From: Mucilaginibacter yixingensis
GTDB lineage: Bacteria > Bacteroidota > Bacteroidia > Sphingobacteriales > Sphingobacteriaceae
Length of the DNA stretch: 64,000 bases
NCBI RefSeq assembly: GCF_041080815.1
Contig: NZ_CP160205.1
Location: forward strand, 1,240,001-1,304,000
Direction: 5' to 3'
Positions 53,161 through 63,600 of this stretch are shown one piece after another; within the stretch, counting starts at the first letter, position 1; the number at the start of each line of letters is the position of its first letter. The notes beneath the pieces were generated by a model. It searched no databases, was not told the origin of the DNA, and worked only from the letters and a program-made list of their open reading frames with translations. Made by a program: the position numbers and the translations under genes.

Positions 53161-54687
53161 ATGAAAACTTGCTATCAAATGGTCACCGCAGGCTTGCTCT
53201 CGCTGGCTTTTTTACTTCCAATGGGAGTTGCAAATGCGCAGGACGGCGCTGCCGCCACACAACCTGAACAGGGACAAATACCACCGCATCCACCACGCTT
53301 ACCCGAGGCGGTTATTCCGGCATTTCCGGGTGCCTGGGGCGGCGCTATGTTTACGTCCGGCGGCCGTGGGGGTAAAGTTATTGCTGTAACCAATCTGAAT
53401 GATAGCGGCCCGGGTAGCTTACGTGCTGCTTTATCAGCCGAAGGCCCGCGTATTGTCATCTTCCGCGTTGCAGGTACTATTAAGATAAATACCGATCTGG
53501 ACATCAATAACCCTGATATTACCATTGCAGGTCAATCTGCTCCTGGCGATGGTATTTGTGTTGCCGGTACGCTAAACATTAACACCCATAACGTAATTGT
53601 GCGTCACCTGCGTGTGCGTCGCGGTATTCCAACCGGCGGTCAGGGTGATGATAACATTGGTGGCAATCCGCATCACCATATTATTGTTGACCACTGCTCT
53701 GCCAGCTGGGGTATGGATGAAAATCTGTCGCTTTACCGCCACATGAGACCATCTTATGACGGAAAAACACAGATCAAAGATCCGGCGGAATATATTACCG
53801 TTCAGTGGTGTATCTCAAGCGAGGCATTGGACGCTAAAAGCCACGCTTTTGGCGGTACCTGGGGCGGTAACCCATCAACGTTCCACCACAATCTTTTTGC
53901 TTGTAATACTGCCCGCAACCCATCAATAGGTATGTCTGGCGATTTTGATTTCAGATACAATGTAGTATTTAATTGGAAAAACCGTTCAATTGATGGCGGC
54001 GATGAAACTTCTACCATCAACCTGATTAACAACTATTTTAAACCAGGTCCGGCAACTATTGATGAAATGCGCGATGTTTTTGCCCGCATTGAACAACGTA
54101 GCCAGTACTCTCCGGGCAGCGCCTGGGCAGCTGGCGGCTGGTTCCCTAAGGCGCCTGTTCGTCCGGGTAAATGGTATGTGGCCGGTAATATTATGTTTGG
54201 CAGTACTGCTGCTACCAACAATAACTGGGCTGGTATGCGCGGTCCTGAAAAACTGGCGCGTGTTAATACACCGTTTGTGGGCTGGCCGGTTGCTCCGCAT
54301 CAAACTGCAGATGTTGCTTATGAAGCTGTGTTGGCTAAAGCAGGTGCAACCTTACCAAAACGCGATGCTATTGATACCCGCGTTGTTGAAATGGTACGCA
54401 CAGGTAAAACCACCACCCCAACAGGTATTATTAAAGACGTAAATGAAGTAGGCGGTTATCCAAACCTGACCTACAAACCATCTCAATTACCTAAAGACAC
54501 TGATGGCGACGGCATGCCAGATGAGTGGGAAATTAAATATGGCCTCGACCCAAAAAATCCAAAAGATGGTGCTATTGACAGCGATGGCGATGGTTATACC
54601 AATATTGAGGAGTATTTGAACGGTACTAACCCGAAAGAAAACATTAACTACCGTAATCTGGGTAATAACGTAGATACCATTAGCTAA
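53161..54687 (+). CDS. Secreted pectate-lyase-like beta-helix protein
   Basis: 508 residues with signal peptide (LAFLLPMGVANAQ). The right-handed beta-helix has the pectate lyase pattern GGRGGKVIAVTNLNDSGPGSLRAAL, RIVIFRVAGTI, NPDITIAGQSAPGDGI, and IIVDHCSASWGMDENLS. The C-terminus has calcium-type repeats DTDGDGMPDEWEIKYG and DSDGDGYTNIEEYLNG. It would cleave polygalacturonate by beta-elimination. Lies next to GH28 and the hybrid regulator. Confidence 0.88.
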   Translation: MKTCYQMVTAGLLSLAFLLPMGVANAQDGAAATQPEQGQIPPHPPRLPEAVIPAFPGAWGGAMFTSGGRGGKVIAVTNLNDSGPGSLRAALSAEGPRIVIFRVAGTIKINTDLDINNPDITIAGQSAPGDGICVAGTLNINTHNVIVRHLRVRRGIPTGGQGDDNIGGNPHHHIIVDHCSASWGMDENLSLYRHMRPSYDGKTQIKDPAEYITVQWCISSEALDAKSHAFGGTWGGNPSTFHHNLFACNTARNPSIGMSGDFDFRYNVVFNWKNRSIDGGDETSTINLINNYFKPGPATIDEMRDVFARIEQRSQYSPGSAWAAGGWFPKAPVRPGKWYVAGNIMFGSTAATNNNWAGMRGPEKLARVNTPFVGWPVAPHQTADVAYEAVLAKAGATLPKRDAIDTRVVEMVRTGKTTTPTGIIKDVNEVGGYPNLTYKPSQLPKDTDGDGMPDEWEIKYGLDPKNPKDGAIDSDGDGYTNIEEYLNGTNPKENINYRNLGNNVDTIS

Positions 54688-54720
54688 AGAGATTTAGTTA
54701 GTAATTGATGATAAAAATTA

Positions 54721-54757
54721 TTGTCATTGCGAACCCTTTTAGTTCCTCGCAATGACA
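54721..54757. repeat. TTGTCATTGCGA palindromic repeat
   Basis: 12-bp arms TTGTCATTGCGA/TCGCAATGACAA around 13 bases, a dispersed REP-like element common in many bacteria. Confidence 0.65.
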
Positions 54758-54780
54758 AATAAGTTCTAATTCAATCTGCG

Positions 54781-54830
54781 GATATAAAAGAAGCGGCCCT
54801 TTATCTCTAAAGGGCCACTTCTTTTATATC
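54781..54830. terminator. Bidirectional terminator between pectate lyase and GH28 genes
   Basis: A 23-bp stem with one mismatch (GATATAAAAGAAG, GGCCCTTTA, loop TCTC) between convergent genes. Confidence 0.9.
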
Positions 54831-54837
54831 GGGATTT

Positions 54838-56382
54838 TTATAATTCTTTATGATCAATATGATCAGTCTTGGTATCGGCAATATTAGGACTGTTATGCAG
54901 CGCTAAGCCATTCACCTTATTAAGTACCAATGTAGGCACGCCTGATGGATGCTGACCGCGGAGGTGCTCCAGATCTGCACCGGTTATGCTATCGAACATA
55001 AAGGCCGGTCGCTGGTCGGTGTTCATGTAATGTACCTCGATGTCTTTCATTTTCAAATCGTTTACATGGCGAACAAAGAAACCGTAAGACGGTGTTTCTT
55101 TAAAACGGCCGGGCTCAGGGTACTCTTTCTCTAGCTCTGGCACTACAATTTTGGCCTGTTCTGCTGTGCCACCGCCTTTAAAATAAATGCGGATGTTGCT
55201 CAGCGTTAAATCATTAATGTCATGCCCGGGTATGCCGCTGATTAGTGCGCCCTGGCGGGGATCGGCATTATAACAAACCACGTTGCTGATGATTACGCGG
55301 CGCAGTGCACCAACGGTATCAGTAGCCGGGGCACGCATGCGGCCATTCAATCGCACAAAAATGGGAGAGTTGGTAATATCGCGCATGGTGATGTTGTTGA
55401 TGGTCACATCCTCCAGCAAGGCGCCGTCTGATGTTTCTAACGCCAGGCCGCGGCAGTAAGAGAACACGCAGTTAGAGATAGTAATGTTTTTAAAACCACC
55501 GTTTGATTCGGTACCGAATTTAATGCGGCCAGTAGGTCCATCGGCACCATAATCTATCGTTCGTTTAAATGTGCCGTCAAGAAACGAGCCCTCGTCATAG
55601 CCGCTTACCTGGCAGTTGGTAATGGTTACATTCTCCGTCGCGCGACCGGTGTTCAGGCCGTAAGAGCTTTTAAGACAGATACCATCGTCCTCCGGAGAGT
55701 TGACGCTGCAGTTAGAGATCCGCACGTTCCAGCAACAATCCACATCCATACCGTCGCGGTTGGTATCCATTTTCAGGTTGTCAATGGTCAGATTGTCTGT
55801 AGCGGTAGCCAAAATGCCAAACCAGCCACCATGCAGAATAGAAAAATCGCGCAGAATAACGTTGTGGCATTTATAGAGGGCGATAGTTTTGTTAGGATTC
55901 ATAAACGTCTCGTCCGTCATTTTGTTAATGCGGTTGGTACGTTCCAGTCCTTTACCCCACAACAGGCCAGGGCCAAGAATGGATACATCGTGCAGGTTTT
56001 CGCCCCAGATCAGGCTGTTGTGCCAGTGGCGGTGTCCAAAATCTTCATATTGGTTAGTCACCACGTTTTCTGGTTTGTCATAACCGGCCTCGGGCGTATA
56101 ATCGGCAGCAACAATGGTAGCGCCCTGGTCTATATACAGCGAGATATTGCTTTTGAGATGGATAGAGCCACTGAGGTAGCTACCGGCCGGAAACCATACG
56201 GTACCACCGCCGGCAGTTGCCGCGGCGTCTATGGCTTTGTTAATGCTTTTGGTGTCGATGGTTTTGCCGTCGCCTTTGGCGCCATAGTTGGTTACATAAT
56301 AAATTCCTTTGCCCTGCGCAGCCGCAACAGATGCGGCAAAACAAAGCGCAAACGCCATTTTAAGGCATGCTGATACTTTCAT
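54838..56382 (-). CDS. GH28-like polygalacturonase
   Basis: 514 residues, signal peptide LCFAASVAAAQ. Parallel beta-helix with GH28-type catalytic carboxylates: NRDGMDVDCC, SPEDDGICLKSS; starts with YYVTNYGAKGDGKTIDTKSINKAID. Probably hydrolyses alpha-galacturonide bonds in pectin fragments. The start is at ATG 56382, just before the signal peptide. Leftward, convergent with the pectate lyase. Confidence 0.88.
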   Translation of the reverse strand: MKVSACLKMAFALCFAASVAAAQGKGIYYVTNYGAKGDGKTIDTKSINKAIDAAATAGGGTVWFPAGSYLSGSIHLKSNISLYIDQGATIVAADYTPEAGYDKPENVVTNQYEDFGHRHWHNSLIWGENLHDVSILGPGLLWGKGLERTNRINKMTDETFMNPNKTIALYKCHNVILRDFSILHGGWFGILATATDNLTIDNLKMDTNRDGMDVDCCWNVRISNCSVNSPEDDGICLKSSYGLNTGRATENVTITNCQVSGYDEGSFLDGTFKRTIDYGADGPTGRIKFGTESNGGFKNITISNCVFSYCRGLALETSDGALLEDVTINNITMRDITNSPIFVRLNGRMRAPATDTVGALRRVIISNVVCYNADPRQGALISGIPGHDINDLTLSNIRIYFKGGGTAEQAKIVVPELEKEYPEPGRFKETPSYGFFVRHVNDLKMKDIEVHYMNTDQRPAFMFDSITGADLEHLRGQHPSGVPTLVLNKVNGLALHNSPNIADTKTDHIDHKEL

Positions 56383-56433
56383 ACTAGGATTTGGGTTTGA
56401 TAACTGGTAATGCGCTAAAATAATGGTTGTCAC

Positions 56434-56790
56434 CTTATTTTATGCGCTGCAAGGGTAACGATACTGTTGCTTTGCAGAAAATACGACGGGAGACAAGACA
56501 GTTCAGGACAGTCCGGCACAGCTTTTCCATTATCAACTATCTATCTTTAATTTAATTGTACTAAATACAGTTGTAACCCAATTATAATCAAGCCGGCTGC
56601 CTGCACCCCTCCGTTGCGTCGGTTGTTTATTATATAATGAATAGAATATTATTATAATTAGTCATTAACATTGGCGGCAACCCGCTATTGACCGCTGTGA
56701 AGCGGACCATCATATGACCAATTATAAAGCATTGCAGCCACCTGTCGGGTGGTGTGTGCTATTGCTGTAACCAAACCTAACCAATACCAG
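56434..56790. promoter_or_regulatory. Intergenic region between GH28 and the hybrid regulator
   Basis: About 350 bases between divergent starts. It contains CCGCTATTGACCGCTGTGAAGCGGACC around 56690-56710, with CCGCT/AGCGG symmetry, and AT-rich stretches; it probably holds promoters in both directions and an AraC-type site of the hybrid regulator. No gene is seen. Confidence 0.4.
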
Positions 56791-59700
56791 ATGAGAAAAC
56801 TTTACCCAAGCCTAATTTCAATACTTCCAGTACTTGTTGTAATTGTGTTGTGCCTATCCTTTGGTAAAGCATTGGCGCAGGTATCAGACCTTCGTTTTGC
56901 GCACCTTAACTCTGATAACGGGTTGCCGCAAAATACCATCCATGGTATTGTAAAGGATAAGTATGGCTTTATCTGGTTTGGCACCTGGTCTGGTTTGTGC
57001 CGTTATGATGGTTACCGCGTTAGGGTTTACCGTCACAAACCTGGCGATTCTACCAGTTTGCCTGATAACCGCGTACACAGCATTAGTTTAGATGCTGAAG
57101 GCAATGTTTGGCTCATCACTTTCAAATCAACCATTGGCTCCCGGTATGACTATGAGAAGGATAACTTTGTAAACGTTTCTCCGGAAAAGGTGCCTAAAAC
57201 CATGCATGACATGTTGATACGCACCGGGCACTATAAACGAGCCGTGTTTGAGTCTAATGGTTACGCATGGCGAATTGATAGTGCTTCGCGCGCATTGATC
57301 CAAACGCATTTAGCCAATGGCCGCGAGAGTAAGATTATGCCCAATCCGGCCAACCGCTGGTCATTAAACGATACCTACATGAGTGAGCTTTATAAAGATA
57401 AAGACAACATGCTCTGGGTTGGTACTTACAGTAATGGGGTAGACCGCGCCGATCTTAACGCCAAACCCTTTCATTATCATTTTCATGATCTGGCAAACCC
57501 CAGCTCTATTGCCGACAACAACGTACGTGCCCTATGCAGAGACAATGAGGGGGGCTTATGGATAGGTACCCGCGATATGGGCATTAGCGTGGTAAGAGAC
57601 AACGGTCATACCATGCACCTGAAAGCCGGAACGGGCCCAGCCTCTTTATCTGATAACCAGATCAGGCGGATTTTTACCGACTCGCGCGGAAATACCTGGA
57701 TAGGAGAAAAAACGGGACTAGACCGTTACGACCGTAAAACCGGAACTATAAAACGTTTTAACACCACCGCAATTGGTAACGCTACTGTTTTTGGGGTTGC
57801 CGAAGATCATTTACACCAGATATGGCTGGCAACCTGGGCAGGAGTATTTAAATACTCTTATGAAACCAATTTACTTACCCGCTATCTGGTAGGTAAAACC
57901 ATTCCAGAAAACTGGTGCTATTGTATTATGGAAGATAAGGCCGGCCAGATTTGGCTCGGTACAGAAGGTAATGGTTTGATGGTTTGTGAGTCTGGTGCAA
58001 ATGGCCAGTTCAGGGTAAAGAAAGTTTACAGGCAAGATGATAAAAATAGCAACTCTATCAGTAATGACCGGATCTACTGTTTGTTTCAAGACTCGCACCA
58101 AAATATCTGGATTGGAACAGGTGACGGTTTAGACAGACTCGAACCTAAATCTGGCCGGATTGAACATTTTAGCCGGTCTGCCGCCGGGTTGCCGCGCTCG
58201 GCCATTGCATCGGTGGTTGAGGATAACAAAGGAAACATTTGGGTAGGGCATAAGCAGGGGATCTCAAAAATTTCAGGCAACTCATCTGTGATTAACTACA
58301 CCGGGCAGGATGGTTTGCAGGGAAACGAGTTTTCTGACGATGCCGTTTATAAATGCGCTAAAAGCGGCAGAATGTATTTCGGGGGCATCAATGGGTATAA
58401 TGATTTTGATCCGGATAGCATTTTAACCGATACCCGGAACTATCCCATCATGATTACCGAGCTAAAAGTGTCTAGCAAGCCCGTGGAGGCAGGGCAGGAG
58501 GTTAACGGCAGGATTTTGCTGAGCAAACCTATTCACCTCACTGATTACATTGAACTGAACTATAAAGACAAAGGTGTTTCTATAGAGTTTGCCGCGTTGG
58601 ATTACGCCAATCCTAACGCCAATAAATATGCCTACAAACTGGAGGGCTTTGATAGGGATTGGATTTATACCGACGCCTCCCAGCGCATAGCATCATACCC
58701 TGATTTGCAGCGGGGAGATTATGTATTTAAAGTGATAGCTGCCAACTCTGATGGGGTGTGGAATAAAACGCCGCGCACGCTTCGCATCAGGGTATACCCG
58801 CCGTGGTGGTCAAGCAATGTAGCTTATACCATTTACTGCATTATATTAATTGTTACTGTAATTATTGTTGGCCGGCACGCTATTGCCTTCATTAAGCTAA
58901 AAGCTAAACTGGGGTATGACCAGATGCTGCATGAGAAGGAATTGGAAATGACGCAAAGCAAGATTGAATTCTTTACCAATATCTCGCACGAAATTAAAAC
59001 GCCTTTATCGCTCATCCTGGCACCTATAGCCCGGCTTAAAACCGGCGATCATGATAAGCAATTTATCAATAATCAGCTGCAGATTATGGAAGAGAACGGC
59101 GAACGTTTACATAAGCTGATCAGTCAGCTGTTAGATATTCGTCGCGTAGAGACGGGCAATTCGCCATTAAATCTGCAACCGGGAGATATTGGTGCTTTTG
59201 TGCAGCATGTGGCTGGCTGCTTCCAGCAACTGGCAGAATCAAAAGACATCAAGTTGCAGATTGATATTGAACAGCAAGGCCTGCTGCGCTACTTTGACCA
59301 CGATAAGCTGGAGCGGGTGATAGACAATTTACTATCTAACGCCATGAAGTTCTCCAAACCGGGTGGCATGGTTCGTATAGCGGTAGGCGAACGAACTTTA
59401 GATGATAAAAAGACAATTGTAATAGAAGTTACAGATCAGGGTGATGGTATTGCGCCTGCCGATATTAAGCGCCTGTTTACGCCGTTTTACCAGGGTAAAA
59501 ACAAGTTTGTGGGTGGAAGCGGCCTTGGCCTGGCATTTTCAAAAGCACTGGTTGAATTACATGGCGGACGGATCAGTGCCCAAAGTGACTCCCTGCCGGG
59601 CTCGGACCTGAAAGAAACCAGATTTACAGTGGAACTTCCGTCAACCCCAGCCGAATCGGTGACTAAACCACCTGTTACAGGGCTGCCAACTGTTGGCGTT

Positions 59701-60543
59701 AACAGGGTAGAAGAGGTGAGGAAGACGATTGAAATAGCAACACCTTTAACCAAAGCAGCCAAAATTGAGAAAAAGCCGGTGCTGCTAATTGTGGAAGACA
59801 GTGTTGACCTGCGGGCTTACCTGCGTGATCTTTTTGCGCTTGATTTTGTTGTGCTGGAGGCCCGGGGCGGCGGAGAGGGCAACCTGATGGCCATTCAGCA
59901 TCAGCCTGACCTGATTATTACCGATATGATGATGCCTGAAGGCAATGGTTTGCAGCTATGCGAAGCCATAAAAAATAATGAGGAAACCCGGCACATTCCG
60001 GTAATTATGCTCACGGCGCGGTCTTTTGCAGAGCACCAGGTACATGGTTTGCAAGCCGGCGCGGATGATTACGTGGCCAAGCCGTTTGACCCAACAGCGC
60101 TGGTGCTCAAAGCCAGAAACACCATACTGCAACGACGCGTTATGCGCGAAAAATATCGCAGTACCATTATGGTAACGCCAGCTGCCACAGAAGCCAAGGT
60201 TTCTGTCGATGATGACTTGCTGGGCAAGATTACACAACACATAGAAGCCAATATTGACGACCCCGAACTGAATAATGAAAGCGTTGCCCAGGCGGTAGGC
60301 ATTAGCAGGCCGCAGTTATACCGCAAAATAAAAGCCCTTACCGGCATGAGCGTTGTTGATATTATTAAAGAAGTGCGCCTGGCCCATGCCCGCAAAATGC
60401 TGGCCGAGCGCAAGTTTAACGTCAATGAAATTGCTTACAAGGTGGGCTTTACCGATTCTGACTATTTCAGCAAATGTTTTAAAGCAAAATGGGGGATGAC
60501 GCCTTCTGAGTTTGCAAAATCAGAGCTGGATACTGTTCTGTAA
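56791..60543 (+). CDS. Hybrid two-component system regulator (HTCS)
   Basis: 1250 residues combining sensor, kinase and regulator. Signal and periplasmic beta-propeller repeats (WFGTWSGLCRYDGY, LWIGTRDMGISV, IWIGTGDGLDRL), Y_Y_Y domain (about 560-650), one membrane span (near 690), HisKA (FFTNISHEIKTPLSLI), ATPase (GGSGLGLAFSKALV), receiver (LLIVEDSVDLRAYL, DLIITDMMMPEGNG), and AraC-type HTH (VAQAVGISRPQLYRKIKALTG). HTCS proteins sense oligosaccharides and switch on polysaccharide-use loci; its neighbours suggest pectin or rhamnogalacturonan. The start at 56791 leads directly into the signal peptide. Confidence 0.95.
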   Translation: MRKLYPSLISILPVLVVIVLCLSFGKALAQVSDLRFAHLNSDNGLPQNTIHGIVKDKYGFIWFGTWSGLCRYDGYRVRVYRHKPGDSTSLPDNRVHSISLDAEGNVWLITFKSTIGSRYDYEKDNFVNVSPEKVPKTMHDMLIRTGHYKRAVFESNGYAWRIDSASRALIQTHLANGRESKIMPNPANRWSLNDTYMSELYKDKDNMLWVGTYSNGVDRADLNAKPFHYHFHDLANPSSIADNNVRALCRDNEGGLWIGTRDMGISVVRDNGHTMHLKAGTGPASLSDNQIRRIFTDSRGNTWIGEKTGLDRYDRKTGTIKRFNTTAIGNATVFGVAEDHLHQIWLATWAGVFKYSYETNLLTRYLVGKTIPENWCYCIMEDKAGQIWLGTEGNGLMVCESGANGQFRVKKVYRQDDKNSNSISNDRIYCLFQDSHQNIWIGTGDGLDRLEPKSGRIEHFSRSAAGLPRSAIASVVEDNKGNIWVGHKQGISKISGNSSVINYTGQDGLQGNEFSDDAVYKCAKSGRMYFGGINGYNDFDPDSILTDTRNYPIMITELKVSSKPVEAGQEVNGRILLSKPIHLTDYIELNYKDKGVSIEFAALDYANPNANKYAYKLEGFDRDWIYTDASQRIASYPDLQRGDYVFKVIAANSDGVWNKTPRTLRIRVYPPWWSSNVAYTIYCIILIVTVIIVGRHAIAFIKLKAKLGYDQMLHEKELEMTQSKIEFFTNISHEIKTPLSLILAPIARLKTGDHDKQFINNQLQIMEENGERLHKLISQLLDIRRVETGNSPLNLQPGDIGAFVQHVAGCFQQLAESKDIKLQIDIEQQGLLRYFDHDKLERVIDNLLSNAMKFSKPGGMVRIAVGERTLDDKKTIVIEVTDQGDGIAPADIKRLFTPFYQGKNKFVGGSGLGLAFSKALVELHGGRISAQSDSLPGSDLKETRFTVELPSTPAESVTKPPVTGLPTVGVNRVEEVRKTIEIATPLTKAAKIEKKPVLLIVEDSVDLRAYLRDLFALDFVVLEARGGGEGNLMAIQHQPDLIITDMMMPEGNGLQLCEAIKNNEETRHIPVIMLTARSFAEHQVHGLQAGADDYVAKPFDPTALVLKARNTILQRRVMREKYRSTIMVTPAATEAKVSVDDDLLGKITQHIEANIDDPELNNESVAQAVGISRPQLYRKIKALTGMSVVDIIKEVRLAHARKMLAERKFNVNEIAYKVGFTDSDYFSKCFKAKWGMTPSEFAKSELDTVL

Positions 60544-60557
60544 AATATCACCCCACC

Positions 60558-60598
60558 AATCGTGAAGCCAGCTTGCCCTGGCTTCACGATTGCTTTCA
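60558..60598 (+). terminator. Terminator after the hybrid regulator
   Basis: Perfect 14-bp stem AATCGTGAAGCCAG/CTGGCTTCACGATT with a 6-base loop. Confidence 0.85.
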
Positions 60599-61364
60599 TT
60601 TAGCTCACTCTAGAACATCGTCTTCCCAACGATAGCTATAGCCGTTAGGCTTTGCTGATTATTGCCTATCAATGATAGGAAAGTACTACCGAACAGTTGT
60701 TCTTCCGAACTTTTTTTCTCCATCCCACAGGTATGTTTGGCAAGCAGAACCCGGTGTGTTTTCAATCACTTTCCAGCGGAACGTTCGGTGCTTTTAGCCG
60801 CCGTTTTTTGTATGCCGATAGTCTTTGTGCCTCGTTGCTCCCCATCTCCCTCTCTGCTTTAGGCTTTACGCTATATTAATATTGTTGTTTTGACATTTAA
60901 TACCGGAGTGAGTTCGGTTTTAAGCTGTTTTTATAGCTATATGAACAAATTTTACGGTTTTTTGAGCAAATTTTCGGGTGCTTAATTGCTGCCCGCAGAT
61001 AATTTTGAATGTCTGATGTAGATGAATAATTACACAGCGCACTGAAACCAATTGATATAAGCCCGGGCAATCCTGGCATTTTACACGAAACGATTTTGAT
61101 GGTTTTTTAGCTCAATGGGTTAAAGGCTTTTTAAGCCTGGTAACCGCTGAGCAAATACGCCCGAGTCTGTTCGCACCCTGTTTTAGAAACCAAATTAAGA
61201 ACCAATATATGAAGCACCTTTACACCAACAAACGTTTTCCTGAAACCTGAAATCAGCTGATTTAATTATCAGCTGATTTTATTCGCTTATTCCGCAGCTC
61301 TGGGGCAGCCCCGGACGGGGATGCTATTGCCCTACTTTTTGCACAAAACCAATTAAACTTCACA
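60599..61364. other. Long intergenic region before the fasciclin-SusC operon
   Basis: 766 bases without a convincing gene. A perfect 12-bp hairpin AAATCAGCTGAT-TTAATT-ATCAGCTGATTT (61250-61279), followed by TATTCG, sits in the probable leader 85 bases before the fasciclin gene. A 13-codon ORF MKHLYTNKRFPET (61209-61250) ends at the hairpin; it may be a leader or the remnant of a larger gene start. Confidence 0.4.
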
Positions 61365-63587
61365 ATGATTCCTCAATTTATTAGAAGACTGGTCCTTCTG
61401 GCGACAGCTGTCGTTTTGGTGGCCGGTTGCCGGAAAAAAGCATTTGATGATTTCTACGGCCGACCTGCTACCTTGCAGCCTCCCATCTACAACGTATTAG
61501 ATTCACGAAAAAACTTTACCACTTTTTTGACACTGATTGATAAATCAGGGTACAAAAAATCGCTTTCAGGCGGCGGTTACTGGACGCTGTTTGCACCTAA
61601 CGACGCAGCTTTTCAGAAGTATTTTACAGATAACAATACTACGCTTGCCAATATAGACAGTGCTACCGCACGCAAAATTGTTCAATACTGCCTGGTTTAT
61701 AACGATTTTGAAACCACTCACATTGCAGATTACCAGTCTGACGCTGGCTGGGTGCCCAACGCGGCATTTAAACGTATGACCAATTATTATGATGGTTTTT
61801 ACAAAGGGCAGGGGCCCGATGGTAGTGCAACGGTACTGCTTTCATCAAACAGAAACCAGTCTACCAACGGTTCCTCATTTGTTTTTGGCGATAACAACAA
61901 CAAGTATATCCCTTTCTTCTATTCATCATACATGTCTGCAATGGGTTTGAGCGCTGCAGATTACAATGCCTTTTACCCAAACTCAACCTACACCGGCTTT
62001 AATGTTGACCAGGCACAAGTGGTTAACAAGGATCTGATTGCAGAAAATGGCGTGGTGCACGAGATTGACCGTGTACTTACCCCGCTGCCCAACCTGGAGC
62101 AATATCTGGCCACCAACAGCCAGTATAGCGAGTTCAGAAAACTTTTTGAGCAGTACATGACGCTTTATATCCCTAATGTTGATGCCACTGCCCGTTATAA
62201 AATATTAACCGGTTCGTCAAGTACGGTTTACATCAAGCAATACTCTCCGCTGCTGGCCTACGCTCCAAATAATGAGAATTATGTTAAGGCTAATGTTTAT
62301 GATGCTCAGTCTGACGGATATACCATGGTTGCGCCAAATAACACGGCGTTAACCCAGTACCTCAACAGTGTTATCCTGGAGTTTTACGGCACGGTTGATA
62401 AACTTCCGGCATCAATTATTGCCGATTTGTTGAACGCGCACATGTACAACACCACTGCATGGCCTTCAAAATTTGCTACTACGCCTAACTTCCAGAATGA
62501 AACCAGCAAGCTAAGCTTCAGCGCAGATCTGGCAGAGAAGAAAATGTGCAGCAACGGTATTTTCTACGGCTCAAACAAGGTGCAGCAGGCCAACGTGTTC
62601 AGTACGGTATATGCCAGGGCTTATCTTGATCCTAACTACTCTTTAATGTGGCGCATTTTGAATAACCTTAAACTCGCCATTACCTCGCCAACGCAGCGCT
62701 ATACTATTTTCATGCTGCCAGATACTTACCTGCGTGCATTGGGTTATGATTATAACACCACTACAAATGCATTTACGCTAACAGTAAATGGAACAGTAGT
62801 TGCCGGTGGCGACCAGTTGCAGCGCCTTGTTAACCTGCATGTAATCAACACGCCAAATAATGAGTTAAACAGTCTGGCTGGTTCTGGTATTCTGGAAACT
62901 TACGGCGGCGAGTACATGAAATGGAACGCCGGGCAGATTTTTGCCGCCGGTAACGTTGAAACAGGTGTAAATGCCACCGTAGGTGCGTCAAGAGACTATA
63001 TCAACGGTCGTATTTATTACCTCAACTCTGGCAACCTGATCTACCCTACAGGTACACTGGCATCGCAGATTGCAAAGCTTGCTAAAGTAGCCACAGATCC
63101 ATACTATGATTTTTATCAGTACCTGATTAACTCTACTGCCTATAATGCGGTATCAGCAGAGTTCTCTTTCACGGTTTCGGGAGCTAACTATACCATATTT
63201 ATCCCAACTAAGGCAGCCATTTTGCAGGCTGTTAAAGATGGTTATTTGCCAGGTACCGTATCTGGTACAACCGTAACGCCAACTTACAACCCAACCAGCA
63301 TTGATGATAAAGCAAAGGTAACCAAGTTTATACAGTACCATATCATCAACGGTGTAGCTATGGCAACCGATGGTAAAAAGAGCAGCGTGTCTACAGCGTT
63401 CCAAACCTTCCTGGTTAACTCATTGGGCGATAAGCTGACCATTACCGTGAAAAATCAACCCAACAACATGACGGTGACTGACAACTTCGGCCGTACATCA
63501 AATGTGGTAAATGGTTCGGCCAGCAATTACCTGGGCTCAAGGGCACTCTTTCATCAAATTGATAACTACCTGAAGTATAACTTCTAA
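61365..63587 (+). CDS. Fasciclin-domain lipoprotein
   Basis: 740 residues with a lipobox (TAVVLVAGCRKK). Several FAS1 domains: TFLTLIDKSGYKKSLSGGGYWTLFAPNDAAFQKYF with the following VQYCLVYN helix, a second around YTMVAPNNTALTQYLN, a third around YTIFMLPDTYLRAL, and a fourth around NYTIFIPTKAAILQA ending in NYLGSRALFHQID. FAS1 proteins mediate adhesion or glycan binding at the cell surface. It precedes a SusC-type receptor gene by 13 bases, as in many Bacteroidota loci where fasciclin proteins take a ligand-binding role. Confidence 0.88.
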   Translation: MIPQFIRRLVLLATAVVLVAGCRKKAFDDFYGRPATLQPPIYNVLDSRKNFTTFLTLIDKSGYKKSLSGGGYWTLFAPNDAAFQKYFTDNNTTLANIDSATARKIVQYCLVYNDFETTHIADYQSDAGWVPNAAFKRMTNYYDGFYKGQGPDGSATVLLSSNRNQSTNGSSFVFGDNNNKYIPFFYSSYMSAMGLSAADYNAFYPNSTYTGFNVDQAQVVNKDLIAENGVVHEIDRVLTPLPNLEQYLATNSQYSEFRKLFEQYMTLYIPNVDATARYKILTGSSSTVYIKQYSPLLAYAPNNENYVKANVYDAQSDGYTMVAPNNTALTQYLNSVILEFYGTVDKLPASIIADLLNAHMYNTTAWPSKFATTPNFQNETSKLSFSADLAEKKMCSNGIFYGSNKVQQANVFSTVYARAYLDPNYSLMWRILNNLKLAITSPTQRYTIFMLPDTYLRALGYDYNTTTNAFTLTVNGTVVAGGDQLQRLVNLHVINTPNNELNSLAGSGILETYGGEYMKWNAGQIFAAGNVETGVNATVGASRDYINGRIYYLNSGNLIYPTGTLASQIAKLAKVATDPYYDFYQYLINSTAYNAVSAEFSFTVSGANYTIFIPTKAAILQAVKDGYLPGTVSGTTVTPTYNPTSIDDKAKVTKFIQYHIINGVAMATDGKKSSVSTAFQTFLVNSLGDKLTITVKNQPNNMTVTDNFGRTSNVVNGSASNYLGSRALFHQIDNYLKYNF

Positions 63588-63600
63588 GCATCGGCATTTT

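Noticed and set aside
60599..60900. Small ORFs (about 60 codons) after the hybrid regulator
   Set aside because: No start signal, no conserved pattern, and they overlap each other in different frames.
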